From: Metabacillus sp. B2-18
Lineage (GTDB): Bacteria; Bacillota; Bacilli; Bacillales; Bacillaceae
Assembly: GCF_021117275.1 (NCBI RefSeq)
Contig: NZ_CP088245.1
Coordinates: 657,501 to 721,500, forward strand
Length of the DNA: 64,000 nucleotides
Direction: 5' to 3'
This document shows positions 50,288-59,899 of the stretch, one piece after another. How positions within the stretch are numbered: position 1 is the stretch's first letter; each line of letters opens with the position of its first letter. The translations under genes and the position numbers were made by a program. The notes beneath the pieces are model-generated. The model made no database searches, was not told the DNA's origin, and saw only the letters and a list, made by a program, of their open reading frames with translations.

Positions 50288-51400
50288 TTATTTTTCGCCA
50301 GCAGGACGAATACGTACTTCTGTTTCTGTGTCAAAGAAGTGAGCTTTGTTCATGTCTAATGCTAAGTCGAGTGATTGACCTGGCTTTACATCTGTACGAG
50401 AGTCAACACGAGCTACGAAAGATTGACCATCGATTTCAGAATAAAGCATTGTTTCAGCACCCATTAACTCTGCTACTTCAATTTTAGCTGTGATTTTAGT
50501 TCCTTGAGATGATTCGATGAATACAGGCTCATCATGGATTTCTTCTGGACGAACACCCATTAGAATTTCTTTGTTTACATAGCCTTGCTCACGAAGGTAC
50601 TTCATTTTACCTTCTGGTACAGCTACTGAAGTAGTACCGAAAGAGAATTTACCATCTGTAAGAGTTCCTTTAAAGAAGTTCATTGCAGGTGATCCGATGA
50701 ATCCGCCAACGAATGCATTTTCAGGCTTGTCATAAACTTCTTTAGGTGAACCTACTTGTTGGATGATACCATCTTTTAATACAACTAGGCGAGTAGCCAT
50801 TGTCATCGCTTCAGTTTGGTCATGTGTTACATAGATTGTTGTTGTTTGTAAGCGTTGGTGTAATTTTGTAATTTCCGCACGCATTGCTACACGAAGCTTA
50901 GCATCAAGGTTTGATAACGGCTCATCCATTAAGAATACTTTTGCATCACGAACGATCGCACGACCTAATGCAACACGCTGACGTTGACCACCAGATAACG
51001 CTTTTGGTTTACGTTGTAGGTATTGTTCAAGACCTAGGATTTTCGCAGCTTCAGTTACACGACGCTCGATTTCATCTTTAGGTAACTTACGAAGTTTTAA
51101 ACCAAATGCCATGTTATCATATACGTTCATATGTGGATATAAAGCGTAGTTTTGGAATACCATTGCGATGTCACGATCTTTTGGTGCAACATCATTCATA
51201 CGTTTTCCATCAATGAAGAAATCACCTTTTGAAATCTCTTCTAATCCTGCAACCATACGAAGTGTAGTAGATTTACCACAACCAGATGGACCAACGAATA
51301 CGATAAACTCTTTATCTTGAATGTGAAGATTGAAATCTTCTACAGCAGTTACTTTATTATCATAAATTTTATAAATATTGTTTAATTGTAATTCAGCCAT
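50288..51400 (-). CDS. msmX: Multi-sugar ABC transporter ATPase MsmX (UgpC family)
   Basis: 370 residues, the usual length. Walker A is VGPSGCGKSTTLRMVAG, the signature LSGGQRQRVALGRAIVRD and Walker B VFLMDEPLSNLDAKLR, with the switch His in VTHDQTEA. The C-terminal OB-type regulatory domain (MGVRPEEIH, AELMGAETMLYSEIDG) marks the MalK/UgpC/MsmX class. In B. subtilis MsmX is shared by several sugar importers. No permease genes lie nearby, as expected for a shared ATPase. GGGAGG precedes the ATG. Confidence 0.95.
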   Translation of the reverse strand: MAELQLNNIYKIYDNKVTAVEDFNLHIQDKEFIVFVGPSGCGKSTTLRMVAGLEEISKGDFFIDGKRMNDVAPKDRDIAMVFQNYALYPHMNVYDNMAFGLKLRKLPKDEIERRVTEAAKILGLEQYLQRKPKALSGGQRQRVALGRAIVRDAKVFLMDEPLSNLDAKLRVAMRAEITKLHQRLQTTTIYVTHDQTEAMTMATRLVVLKDGIIQQVGSPKEVYDKPENAFVGGFIGSPAMNFFKGTLTDGKFSFGTTSVAVPEGKMKYLREQGYVNKEILMGVRPEEIHDEPVFIESSQGTKITAKIEVAELMGAETMLYSEIDGQSFVARVDSRTDVKPGQSLDLALDMNKAHFFDTETEVRIRPAGEK

Positions 51401-51528
51401 TACTAATTCCTCCCTTAATTTGAAAGCGTTTTAACTTGTTTTCATTGTAAGGGATTTCAGTTTAAGAAGTAAACGTACAAGTTGCACGAAAATAGGAAGG
51501 GGCTTTTGTGCAACTTGTAAACGTTATC

Positions 51529-52431
51529 TTAATTTTCATGCTGTGCTAAAATAATGGCAAGAAAAATAAAGGCTGCATTTGAAAAAATGCGAATGTCCAA
51601 CCCGGTTTTTTCAAGTAGTTTTTCCAAGCGATATTGCAGACTGTTACGGTGAATAAATAGCCTTTTAGCAGTTGAAGAAGCATTTAAATTTGAATGAAAA
51701 AACGCCTCAATTGTGTGGTGGAGCTCTTTATCTTCTATAATTTCTAAAAAATGATTTGATAATATTTCTTTTTTTAACATAGAAGGGGCTCTCAAGATAA
51801 AGATAGGTAACACATCATAAAAGCTAAGTACTTTTTCTTTGTTACTGGAACGATGAATGCTTTGAAAGCAGGCATGTTCAAGTGAAAATTTTTCTTTTAG
51901 AGAATGATCGTTTTTTTGCAATTGGCCTATGTAAATAAACGGTTCTACATAAAAATCAGTTGTAAGTGTATCACTTAAGTCCTTTAGTGAATCAATCTCT
52001 AATATGTGGTTAGGCTTTTCCTCGATCATAATTCCATGTGAAAGATTTAACCAGATAACAAGATCTGTGTTCATAATTCCTTTAACGGCTTCTTCGAAAT
52101 TTTGTTTATCATCAATTGGCTGCTTAAGGAAAAAATAATAAAAGCGTAAAGAAGTAGTATGATCACTAGAAAGTGGGGATTCGCGATGTTCATGATCACT
52201 GAATAGAAAATCATACCATTTCCGCTGATTGATTGTATATTGATCTTCATCAATAACTTTTATTGATTGAAAGAGTGAGGATAATAAGTTTATCTCTTCA
52301 GAACTTAATTCGGATTTTAAAATTCCAAAAGGTTTACCAAGATCTGTCTGAAACCATTCGAAATTTGTATCATGTCGATTATAGTTTGTTGTTAGCGCCT
52401 CTCCATAGTGCTTCTTTAAATTTTCTAACAT
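51529..52431 (-). CDS. CdaR/PucR-type transcriptional regulator
   Basis: 300 residues from the ATG behind GGAGCCCTTGT; the open frame continues upstream through a sequence without ribosome site. The C-terminal helix-turn-helix is the PucR/CdaR type: HTIEAFFHSNLNASSTAKRL, FIHRNSLQYRLEKLLEKTG. The N-terminal 230 residues are a poorly conserved sensor, without an obvious GGDEF-like motif. Such proteins activate sugar-diacid or purine use. It is transcribed toward msmX, which starts beyond its stop by 128 bp, so a regulatory link to msmX is possible but unproven. Confidence 0.82.
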   Translation of the reverse strand: MLENLKKHYGEALTTNYNRHDTNFEWFQTDLGKPFGILKSELSSEEINLLSSLFQSIKVIDEDQYTINQRKWYDFLFSDHEHRESPLSSDHTTSLRFYYFFLKQPIDDKQNFEEAVKGIMNTDLVIWLNLSHGIMIEEKPNHILEIDSLKDLSDTLTTDFYVEPFIYIGQLQKNDHSLKEKFSLEHACFQSIHRSSNKEKVLSFYDVLPIFILRAPSMLKKEILSNHFLEIIEDKELHHTIEAFFHSNLNASSTAKRLFIHRNSLQYRLEKLLEKTGLDIRIFSNAAFIFLAIILAQHEN

Positions 52432-52571
52432 ACAAGGGCTCCTTCTTGGTCTAGATCTGTGTTGATTTTTTTTCTGAAAAATCGATTTTATATAAATTAA
52501 ATGGTAAAAGATTACACCTTTATAAACAAGTAAAAGGATTTGAAATATATCATACTGTTTTAGAGCAAATA

Positions 52572-52597
52572 AAAAAAGCTGCAAGTAGCAGCTTTTA
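52572..52597. terminator. Intrinsic terminator overlapping a stop codon
   Basis: AAAAGCTGC and GCAGCTTTT pair around AAGTA. On the minus strand TTTTTTTATTTGC follows. The stop codon of the next gene lies at the edge of the stem. Confidence 0.85.
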
Positions 52598-52786
52598 ATC
52601 ATCAATGGTATTTGGTGGCTCTTCTTCAACAAGTTTTCTTGCTTCTTCAATATTTGTTGAATCCTCTCTCATATGAACAGATCCACCTGATAAGCCTTCA
52701 TTGATCATTCGATCAATATCGAGATAGGCTTTATCTTTTCCTTCATAATTTATATCCTGTTTAACAGCTTCATCTCTATCTTTCAT
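52595..52786 (-). CDS. Small acidic hydrophilic protein, function unknown
   Basis: 63 residues starting MKDRDEAVKQDINYEGKDKA and ending EEPPNTIDD. GGAGG lies about 11 bases before the ATG; a GTG eight codons upstream overlaps it. The central AYLDIDRMINEGLSGGSVHM segment and glutamate-rich end suggest a small spore-type or stress protein, but I recognise no family. It lies between yheE and a terminator. Confidence 0.65.
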   Translation of the reverse strand: MKDRDEAVKQDINYEGKDKAYLDIDRMINEGLSGGSVHMREDSTNIEEARKLVEEEPPNTIDD

Positions 52787-52844
52787 AGCAGTACCAACCT
52801 CCTTGTACACTATTTTGTGTCCAAGAGGAAATGATCATTCATGT

Positions 52845-53054
52845 TTACTCATAAACGTGAAATAGCATTAATTCATGAATTTGAGTTTGTAGCTTTGTTT
52901 CATCTTCTTTTTGGGGTGTTACTGATCCCCATTCAATTTGTCCATTTTTATGATAAATCCCATCATAATGTGAACCTCTAAAATAAAACGAAATACGCCA
53001 GCCAGGTAACTTTGCTTGTTTGAACAATGGTTTGTATTGAAAATGTGTAATCAA
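52845..53054 (-). CDS. yheE: YheE-family protein (DUF5342)
   Basis: 69 residues from a TTG behind GGAAGGGAGCGATAAGC; an ATG eight codons upstream is in frame but poorly placed, and known YheE proteins begin MI(S/T)HFQ. The family core LPGWRISFYFRGSHYDGIYH followed by KNGQIEW is plain. Function is unknown. In B. subtilis yheE neighbours yheD and yheC, as here. Confidence 0.85.
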   Translation of the reverse strand: MITHFQYKPLFKQAKLPGWRISFYFRGSHYDGIYHKNGQIEWGSVTPQKEDETKLQTQIHELMLFHVYE

Positions 53055-53118
53055 GCTTATCGCTCCCTTCCTAACCATTATAGAAATAATACGGCGAAAA
53101 TGGGAGAATTCCTTCTAC

Positions 53119-54162
53119 CTATTTATGGTATTTTTCTAATTCAATAAATAATTGTACTAGCTCAGTGATCCGTTGCTTCTGAATCTCTTGCTCATCAAAA
53201 ATCATTGGTTTTGAATTCACTTCAAAAAGATAAGGCCAGCCTTCTGGAGTTAGACCGATGTCCAACGAAAATTCACCAACAAAGCCAAATGCTTTTGTTA
53301 TAAGTGTCCCAACTTTGTTTGCGAGCCAGTTGACTTGTTTGATTGAGCATCGCCCCCTAACCTTTTCAAATGGAATGATTTCGCCACCATTTGGGACATG
53401 TGTTATTATCGAGTTTTTTGATGCCTTCCGTACACCGATTCCTACAGGTTTGTATTCGTTGTCTCGATATAAACAAATAACGCGTAAATCATATTTACAG
53501 TCTTCGATCTTATCCGTCATAATTTCTTCTTGAAGAAGGTATTTTTCTTTATGTAAATGGCTGCTAACCCATGTCCTAAAGTTTTCTTCATTGTATGTAA
53601 TGGTGGTTGTATTTGATTGGACCGTGTAATGATCTTCTTTTCGTGACAGCTGATAAATGCCAGATCCTTTATGGCCATTTTGGGGTTTAGCATAAAGAGA
53701 GTAATAAGAATTAAGAAGGTCGGATATATGTACTATATCAGTATGTAGCCATGTTTTTGGTATATAAGATTGCATTTCTCTATCCTGAGACAGAGCAGAG
53801 TACGTTTCCCATTTGTTGAAAAAAACATAGTTGAAAAAAGGTTTTCCTTGCTGTTCATATAATGCTTTTAGGGCTACAACCTCATCTGAAATTTCTTCAC
53901 TTCGAGACGAGATTTTATTATAAATGATATCAGGAAAAGGGAAAGAAATCTTTCCCCATTTCTTCTCTTCAAAAAAATAAACATAGCCAGTAACACCATT
54001 TTCTTCAACACCATCTGTTGTAAAGACAAAGGATAACCCACCGAATTTAGAAAGTTCACTTTGAATATTTTTGAAAACTGTAGCATTACCACGGAAAATA
54101 TGGTTTTTGCCACCTTTGCTTGCTAGAATTCCTACAAGAGGAACATAATCAGCTTTCTTCAT
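53119..54162 (-). CDS. YheC-like ATP-grasp spore-coat-associated protein, pair 2 short member
   Basis: 347 residues. The YheC/YheD ATP-grasp fold is recognised by DVVHNR-like DIIYNKISSR, KPQNGHKGSGIYQLSR (nucleotide-binding Lys), LQEEIMTDKIEDCKYDLRVI and the closing EFSLDIGLTPEGWPYLFEVN with SKPMIF (metal-binding Glu and Asn). It lacks the N-terminal beta domain of the longer paralogues. The proteins are associated with the endospore coat in B. subtilis; their ligase substrate is unknown. The start overlaps the previous gene by 14 bp. Confidence 0.87.
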   Translation of the reverse strand: MKKADYVPLVGILASKGGKNHIFRGNATVFKNIQSELSKFGGLSFVFTTDGVEENGVTGYVYFFEEKKWGKISFPFPDIIYNKISSRSEEISDEVVALKALYEQQGKPFFNYVFFNKWETYSALSQDREMQSYIPKTWLHTDIVHISDLLNSYYSLYAKPQNGHKGSGIYQLSRKEDHYTVQSNTTTITYNEENFRTWVSSHLHKEKYLLQEEIMTDKIEDCKYDLRVICLYRDNEYKPVGIGVRKASKNSIITHVPNGGEIIPFEKVRGRCSIKQVNWLANKVGTLITKAFGFVGEFSLDIGLTPEGWPYLFEVNSKPMIFDEQEIQKQRITELVQLFIELEKYHK

Positions 54163-55522
54163 GAACTAATTCCTCTGGATGAAATATTGCTTTTTTCGAT
54201 AAGTAAACACCATATTGAAGGGATGCTTTTCTTGTTGTAAGGTCAGCGTCTTTAAGTTCAGGATGTGAAAAAATGGATCTTCCAGGCTTTGAGTTGGCCT
54301 CAAACATCCAAACTCGACCGTCTTGATCTACCCCAAAATCAAAACCTATTTCTCCGATAAAGCCTTTAATGTGCTGATCAATTTTTTTACTTAGTGTAAT
54401 AGCTGCCTCGGTTAAGTTATGAAATGTTTTCATTCTCTCCTGAGGGTCATCATAAATTTCTTCAAGTGTTTTAACAACTCCACCATTATTTAAATGGGTA
54501 GTTACACTGCCACGACCAGCAACCTTTGCAGCTAGTGCGGTAACCTTCCAGCTCCCGTAATCATCTTTATTTGTATGAATTCGAAAATCGATTGCTTTAC
54601 CATCAAATCGAATAAGCTTAATTCCTTGCTGTGCAAGATAACTTGATAGAAGTCTGTCTTTAAAAGAAGCTTTTAAGAAGCTTTCAAGAGATGAATATCT
54701 TCTAAGTCTATTAATATCTTTATCATCTCGGTAACGTGAATAATATGTATTCTCTTCACGTGAATACATAAGCTGAAACACTCCTAATCCTAAGCTTCCA
54801 TTTGCAGGCTTTAAATAAATGCTTTGATACGATGAAAGCATTTCCTCCATCCTACTTATAGAAGGGTTGTGAATGGTTTCAGGTAAGTAATGTGAAGCCT
54901 CAGTATCTTGGATAAGAAGCTGATGAATGGACCATTTATTAAAAAAGCCTGGATTATACCATGGAATTGTATACTCTTCTGTTAACCGTTTTTTTACAAG
55001 CTTAAGTGCTTGATGGTTTTCAATTCTTCTATTTGGTAGTCGGTCATATACAGCATTAGGAAAAGGAAAGGTTCCTCTTTTCCAACCGTTTTTTCCATAT
55101 GTGTAACCTTCAATTGTACCTTCTTCCCAGTTTATATGATGAGCACCAAACACAAAGGAGTAGATGCCGAGTGACTGATCAATGGATAAAAACTTAGCAA
55201 AGAATAGAGAACGCTCACCAATTGGGCGTAATGAGGACTCTGTAAAGCCTGCAGTAAAAATGCCAACCAAAGGACCTAGGTGTAATGTATAGTCATGAAT
55301 GATAAGGTGAGTCTTTCCTAAGGTAGGAAGCAGCAGCTGTTCTGATAATTCTTTTGGTATTACAATGTTATCAATAAGTGTCTCATCATACATTACATCA
55401 CATGGTAGGGTAATCGTACCGAAAGAAACGAATCCAATCTTACCGAAATGTTGTGCAGTTATAGGTAAAGAAATGGTTAATTTCTCTGTATCTCTTATTT
55501 GAATGGAATAGATTTTATTCAT
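54149..55522 (-). CDS. YheD-like ATP-grasp spore-coat-associated protein, pair 2 long member
   Basis: 457 residues. An extra N-terminal domain of about 100 residues precedes LGPLVGIFTAGF, where homology with the short paralogues begins. ATP-grasp features are AVYDRLPNRR, LKPANGSLGLGVFQLMYSRE, FDGKAIDFRIHTNKDDYGSW and GEIGFDFGVDQDGRVWMFEA then NSKPGRSIF. GGAGCTGAAGTCA precedes the ATG. Overlaps both neighbours, so it belongs to one operon transcribed on the minus strand. Confidence 0.87.
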   Translation of the reverse strand: MNKIYSIQIRDTEKLTISLPITAQHFGKIGFVSFGTITLPCDVMYDETLIDNIVIPKELSEQLLLPTLGKTHLIIHDYTLHLGPLVGIFTAGFTESSLRPIGERSLFFAKFLSIDQSLGIYSFVFGAHHINWEEGTIEGYTYGKNGWKRGTFPFPNAVYDRLPNRRIENHQALKLVKKRLTEEYTIPWYNPGFFNKWSIHQLLIQDTEASHYLPETIHNPSISRMEEMLSSYQSIYLKPANGSLGLGVFQLMYSREENTYYSRYRDDKDINRLRRYSSLESFLKASFKDRLLSSYLAQQGIKLIRFDGKAIDFRIHTNKDDYGSWKVTALAAKVAGRGSVTTHLNNGGVVKTLEEIYDDPQERMKTFHNLTEAAITLSKKIDQHIKGFIGEIGFDFGVDQDGRVWMFEANSKPGRSIFSHPELKDADLTTRKASLQYGVYLSKKAIFHPEELVHEES

Positions 55523-56612
55523 TGACTTCAGCTCCTTTGTTATTTCTTTGGTTCATTAAATAATGACAATATGCTAATGGAGACTCATAGAGAATATCTT
55601 TTAAATGTGGCTTTGTTTCAACAAAGGTTTTTCGGCCCGGCTTTGAATTAATATCAAGTATCCATGTGGATCCATCCTGTGCATAACCTATATCAATTCC
55701 TATTTCAAACAATCTATTAAACTTCATATCAAGCAGCTTAGGCAAATGGGTAATAATCGTAGAAAGCTCATCTTCAAGTAAAAATTTTTGTTTCATTGTT
55801 AAAGACTTTGACCATTCTTCATATGTGATCGGAGCACCACCACTGTTTAAGTTTGATAAAAACGATCCTTGATACCCTTTCCGTACCCCTTTCTCTACAA
55901 GAATCCACTCTCCATTTCGATTCTTTTGAAGAAGTAAGCGAATATCGAACGGATAACCTTCCTGATCTGTAAGGGAAAGAATAGGTTGAAGAAGATAGCT
56001 TTGCTGCTTTAGAAGTCTTTCACACCAATCTGAAAATTGCTGTAATGAATGAAATGATTGTGTCTTTTTATCGTGACCTTTATGATAAGTGATGTTTACT
56101 TCGTTTGAAGTTTGCCTAACAGCAATAATTCCATTTCCTCTAGATCCAGATGTAGGTTTTAAAATGCAACTAGAATTAGTTCTGATGTGTTTTATAATTT
56201 GTGCAGATGTTGTTAGTTTTTCGGTTTCAGGTAAGTAGGAATTGATGGGCTCACTAGCTTTTATGGCTGAATAAATCTGCCATTTATCAGGCAATCCAAA
56301 CCCTAAAAATGTAGTTGAAGGGTTTTGCTTTAACCATTCAACAATTGGCTTGCTTTTTTTTGATGCTTGTTGATTGTTATAAAAGCAGCGGTCATAAATA
56401 AAAGTAGGAATTGAAAAGGAAGCAATCTTCCATGTTTGAGTTATTGAATCATATTTTTCACCGTTAATGGTTAATGTAGAAGGATCAATGGAGGTAGGTT
56501 CAAAACGAACGCACTCGATATTAAATGAAGCACTTCGTTTGGCAATTTCTGTTGCATATCCATTTTCATGATGTAAATGTACAGCTAAAAAACCTAATGT
56601 AATTTGGTGCAA
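55515..56612 (-). CDS. YheC-like ATP-grasp spore-coat-associated protein, pair 1 short member
   Basis: 365 residues from a TTG behind GGAAGTGACTTAAA, close to the size of B. subtilis YheC. ATP-grasp landmarks: TFIYDRCFYNNQQ, CILKPTSGSRGNGIIAVRQT, LQPILSLTDQEGYPFDIRLL and FEIGIDIGYAQDGSTWILDI then NSKPGRKTF. It lacks the N-terminal extension. The 8-bp overlap with the next gene implies coupled translation. Confidence 0.87.
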   Translation of the reverse strand: MHQITLGFLAVHLHHENGYATEIAKRSASFNIECVRFEPTSIDPSTLTINGEKYDSITQTWKIASFSIPTFIYDRCFYNNQQASKKSKPIVEWLKQNPSTTFLGFGLPDKWQIYSAIKASEPINSYLPETEKLTTSAQIIKHIRTNSSCILKPTSGSRGNGIIAVRQTSNEVNITYHKGHDKKTQSFHSLQQFSDWCERLLKQQSYLLQPILSLTDQEGYPFDIRLLLQKNRNGEWILVEKGVRKGYQGSFLSNLNSGGAPITYEEWSKSLTMKQKFLLEDELSTIITHLPKLLDMKFNRLFEIGIDIGYAQDGSTWILDINSKPGRKTFVETKPHLKDILYESPLAYCHYLMNQRNNKGAEVNE

Positions 56613-56661
56613 TTTAAGTCACTTCCTTTTCGTTTCCTTTCATTTTGTAAAGCAGGTAGAT

Positions 56662-58020
56662 TTATTTTTGATCATATAAAAACTGACAATAGTTTATAAC
56701 TGATTTAGCAGATGGACGAACTTTGCTTTTTTTCGGATCATCTTCTGATTTAGAAGGCTTTGTATTCACTTCGATGATCCAAGGGTGTCCATCATCGTCC
56801 AGTGCTAAATCAATGCCAAACTCTCCGAATTCTCCACCTGCTTGAATACATACAACATCAACAATTTCTAAAGAAAGCTCTGATAATAGCTTCTTTAAAT
56901 GAAGTCCTTCTTTTTCTCCAAATAATTCATTAAGCAAGCTTTTTATTTTAAAGATTTCTCCGCCACTTGCTAAATTAGCAACAAATTGCTGATCTCCTGA
57001 CACTCTGGCAACAGCAGAAGAAACTTTCCAATGATGCAGGTCTTTTTTATGACATAAAAACCGAAAATCTAATGTTCGGTTTTGATATTGTTTTAAATTG
57101 ATCGTTTCTTGAAGGAGAAACCCTTCTTTTTTTAAGCGAGGGTAAAGAGCGGTGAATAATTGATCAAAGCTATCATATTCTTTTTTGATTTCACCGGAAA
57201 AAGTAGTAAAATCAAGAGAGTAGGAGCTGTCTTCATGTTCTATTACTCTAAAAATTCTTTTCCCCTGGCTTCCGTTAATAGGTTTAATGAAAAGATCTTT
57301 TTTTTCGTTAAGCATATCTTCCAAATTAGATTTAGACTCTAAGAGCATGCTTTCAGGTAAATAAGGAATAAGATGTTCACTTGCAGATAGAATTTGGTGA
57401 ATTTCCCATTTATTTAGAAAACGATCATTGAAATATGGTATTTTATTTTCAATAAAGTCAGTTGTTATATCTAAGAAGTTTTTTGATTTTTCAAGTTTTC
57501 TAGAGTGTATACGGTTATGAACAACATCAGGATATGGCAATGTAGCTTTTACCCACTGATCGTTTCTTAAGTAGTAGCCACTCATTTTTTCCTTATTGTA
57601 AGTTGAAAAAGAAAACACATAGAAGAAGCAGCCATTACTTTCAGAAAATAATGCAAGTTCTTTGCAAAAATCATGAATGGAGCCAAAATGGACACCTTGA
57701 TCCTTTTTCTTTATCTCAGTTATCAGGCCAATTACCGGCCCAAGCTTTAGTTGATTACGGTTCTTGAGTTCTCCATGAAGAGATAATGTTTTGTCTGGCA
57801 GATGTAGCAATTCATACGTTTCCTTCGAAACGGACAAACTAAAGTTCTCCTCATCTATAAATACGATTGGACAGGACACAGTATGCATTCCACAACTAAT
57901 TTTCAGGGAATGAACTAATTTAGGGAGACCTAAATGAACACGGAGCCCTTCACTCATTTCACATATATTTGATCTAAAAGTTGATGGTAACTGTTTTATT
58001 TCAATCATACTTTGCATCAT
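56662..58020 (-). CDS. YheD-like ATP-grasp spore-coat-associated protein, pair 1 long member
   Basis: 452 residues, the size of B. subtilis YheD. The N-terminal beta-rich domain ends at KLGPVIGLITEI. ATP-grasp landmarks: DVVHNRIHSRKLEKS, LFIKPINGSQGKRIFRVIEH, LQETINLKQYQNRTLDFRFL and GEFGEFGIDLALDDDGHPWI followed by EVNTKPSKSE. It is the first gene of the four-gene run. AAGGGG precedes tandem ATGs. The divergent neighbour is yheB, as in B. subtilis. Confidence 0.88.
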   Translation of the reverse strand: MMQSMIEIKQLPSTFRSNICEMSEGLRVHLGLPKLVHSLKISCGMHTVSCPIVFIDEENFSLSVSKETYELLHLPDKTLSLHGELKNRNQLKLGPVIGLITEIKKKDQGVHFGSIHDFCKELALFSESNGCFFYVFSFSTYNKEKMSGYYLRNDQWVKATLPYPDVVHNRIHSRKLEKSKNFLDITTDFIENKIPYFNDRFLNKWEIHQILSASEHLIPYLPESMLLESKSNLEDMLNEKKDLFIKPINGSQGKRIFRVIEHEDSSYSLDFTTFSGEIKKEYDSFDQLFTALYPRLKKEGFLLQETINLKQYQNRTLDFRFLCHKKDLHHWKVSSAVARVSGDQQFVANLASGGEIFKIKSLLNELFGEKEGLHLKKLLSELSLEIVDVVCIQAGGEFGEFGIDLALDDDGHPWIIEVNTKPSKSEDDPKKSKVRPSAKSVINYCQFLYDQK

Positions 58021-58136
58021 AGAAACCCCTTATTTGCTCGCCTAACAGACAAGCTCTATAATGTTCTTAGGCAGATGTTGATATAACATCGTATGTTTTT
58101 GAAAAAAAAAGGTGATGTTGTGGAAGGTAGATGGTA

Positions 58137-59273
58137 ATGAAAGATGTAATTATGGCAGTGATAATGATTGTAATCGGTGCGGCTATTGGGGGAGTTACGA
58201 ACTCATTGGCAATTAAAATGCTTTTTCGTCCTTATAAACCTCTTTATTTTTTAGGGAAAAGAGTTCCTTTTACACCGGGACTGATTCCGAAGCGGAGAGA
58301 GGAGCTTGCTGAACAGTTAGGAAAAATGGTTGTTCAGCATTTGTTAACAGCAGAAGGGATGAAACGGAAATTTTTACAATCACAATTTAGAGACCAGGTT
58401 ATTACTTGGGGAGAAGCACAGATTAGAAAGCTTGTGATTTCTGAAAAAACTCCATCACAACTTATGATTTCATTAAATATTAATGAACCTGAGAAAGTAG
58501 TAAATGATACCGTAAGAAATTTTCTTTCTAGAAAACTCGAAAAAGTGGTAAAGGAAAACTCCCAAAAGCCGTTAAATGAGGTACTTTCTAAAAATGTTCT
58601 AGATGATGTTTATGTTGTTATTCCAAAGGTGGCTCAATTTATTGTTGATAAAGGCATTTCATATTTTGAAAGCAAGGAAGGTAAACAAAAGCTTGGCAAA
58701 ATGATTGAAGATTTTCTTGCAACTAGAGGAATGCTTGGTAATATGATTGGGATGTTTTTAGGAAACGAAAGCCTGGTTGATAAAGTACAGCCAGAAGTTA
58801 TTAAGTTTTTGAAAAACGACGAAACGAAAGTTTTAGTTACAACGTTAATTGGGCGTGAATGGAATTCTATTCAAGACATAACCTTTGATGAGCTTGATCA
58901 AAAATGGGGTATTGTTGAAAAAGGATCCCGCATTCTTGATGCTGTTATTGATACATTGAATGTTGATGAACTTCTATCCAAGCCAATCTCAACTTACTTA
59001 AAACCAAATGAAGAGAGAATTTTAAAAGAATGGCTTCCGATGGTAGTTGATGTTTCAACTAAATACCTTATATCTCATTTAGATGATATTTTACAACAGT
59101 TGAAGCTTGAAGATGTTGTGCGGGAACAAGTTGAATCTTTTGCAGTAGAGAGACTAGAGGACATTATTCTTTCAATATCAAGGAAAGAATTTAAAATGAT
59201 TACCTATCTTGGAGCGCTACTTGGAGGGATCATTGGGGGATTACAAGCTATAATTGTCATGCTCATTCAATAA
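58137..59273 (+). CDS. yheB: YheB-family membrane protein (DUF445)
   Basis: 378 residues from the second in-frame ATG, 9 bases after GGAAGG. One membrane helix at each end ([20 protein letters not shown] and [20 protein letters not shown]) encloses a long helical soluble part with the DUF445 signature [39 protein letters not shown]. Function unknown. Length equals B. subtilis YheB within a residue or two as I recall. Followed by yheA. Confidence 0.92.
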   Translation: MKDVIMAVIMIVIGAAIGGVTNSLAIKMLFRPYKPLYFLGKRVPFTPGLIPKRREELAEQLGKMVVQHLLTAEGMKRKFLQSQFRDQVITWGEAQIRKLVISEKTPSQLMISLNINEPEKVVNDTVRNFLSRKLEKVVKENSQKPLNEVLSKNVLDDVYVVIPKVAQFIVDKGISYFESKEGKQKLGKMIEDFLATRGMLGNMIGMFLGNESLVDKVQPEVIKFLKNDETKVLVTTLIGREWNSIQDITFDELDQKWGIVEKGSRILDAVIDTLNVDELLSKPISTYLKPNEERILKEWLPMVVDVSTKYLISHLDDILQQLKLEDVVREQVESFAVERLEDIILSISRKEFKMITYLGALLGGIIGGLQAIIVMLIQ

Positions 59274-59363
59274 AATAGCTGGTTTTCTATGCAGAGATGA
59301 AAATAGTTTGTTATAGTGGAGAAGGAGCCTACATAGGTTAATACTAGAAAGGAGGCTCATCAT

Positions 59364-59711
59364 ATGCCTGAAAACTTATATGATGTTGCATACAATTTAG
59401 AAAAAGCTCTACGTGAAAGTGATGATTTCAAAGCGTTAAAAAATCTTTACGATGAAGTGAACGCAGATGAATCAGCAAGTAAGATGTTCGAAAACTTCCG
59501 TAACATTCAACTAAATCTTCAACAGAAGCAAATGTCTGGGCAGGAAATTACGCAAGAAGAAATTGAACAGGCGCAAAAATCTGTTCAACTTGTTCAACAA
59601 CATGAAAAAATTGCCCAACTGATGGCGGCAGAACAACGCTTGAGCATGGTTGTTACAGAACTAAATAAAATTATTATGAAACCACTTGAGGAAATGTACG
59701 GAAGCTTATAA
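59364..59711 (+). CDS. yheA: YheA, YlbF/YmcA-family helical protein
   Basis: 115 residues, nearly all helical. The family core is ALRESDDFKALKNLYDEVNA, MFENFRNIQLNLQQKQMSGQ and IAQLMAAEQRLSMVVTELNK. YlbF and YmcA are subunits of the RNase Y specificity complex; YheA has no established role. AAAGGAGG precedes the ATG. Its place after yheB matches B. subtilis. Confidence 0.93.
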   Translation: MPENLYDVAYNLEKALRESDDFKALKNLYDEVNADESASKMFENFRNIQLNLQQKQMSGQEITQEEIEQAQKSVQLVQQHEKIAQLMAAEQRLSMVVTELNKIIMKPLEEMYGSL

Positions 59712-59737
59712 GACATACATAAAAATGTTCGTTCTTT

Positions 59738-59768
59738 AGCAGAATGGGAAAACCATTCTGCTTTTTTA
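59738..59768 (+). terminator. Intrinsic terminator of yheA
   Basis: GCAGAATGG and CCATTCTGC pair around GAAAA and are followed by T6. Confidence 0.92.
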
Positions 59769-59899
59769 TGTTTGTATACGATCGAAACACACACAAATCC
59801 CAAACATTTCATCACAACACCACCACTCTTGTTCTATTTTTCGAAAGAGGGACATAACCTCATAATAGGTTTTAGACATCTGTAGAAGGGGGACTCGCT

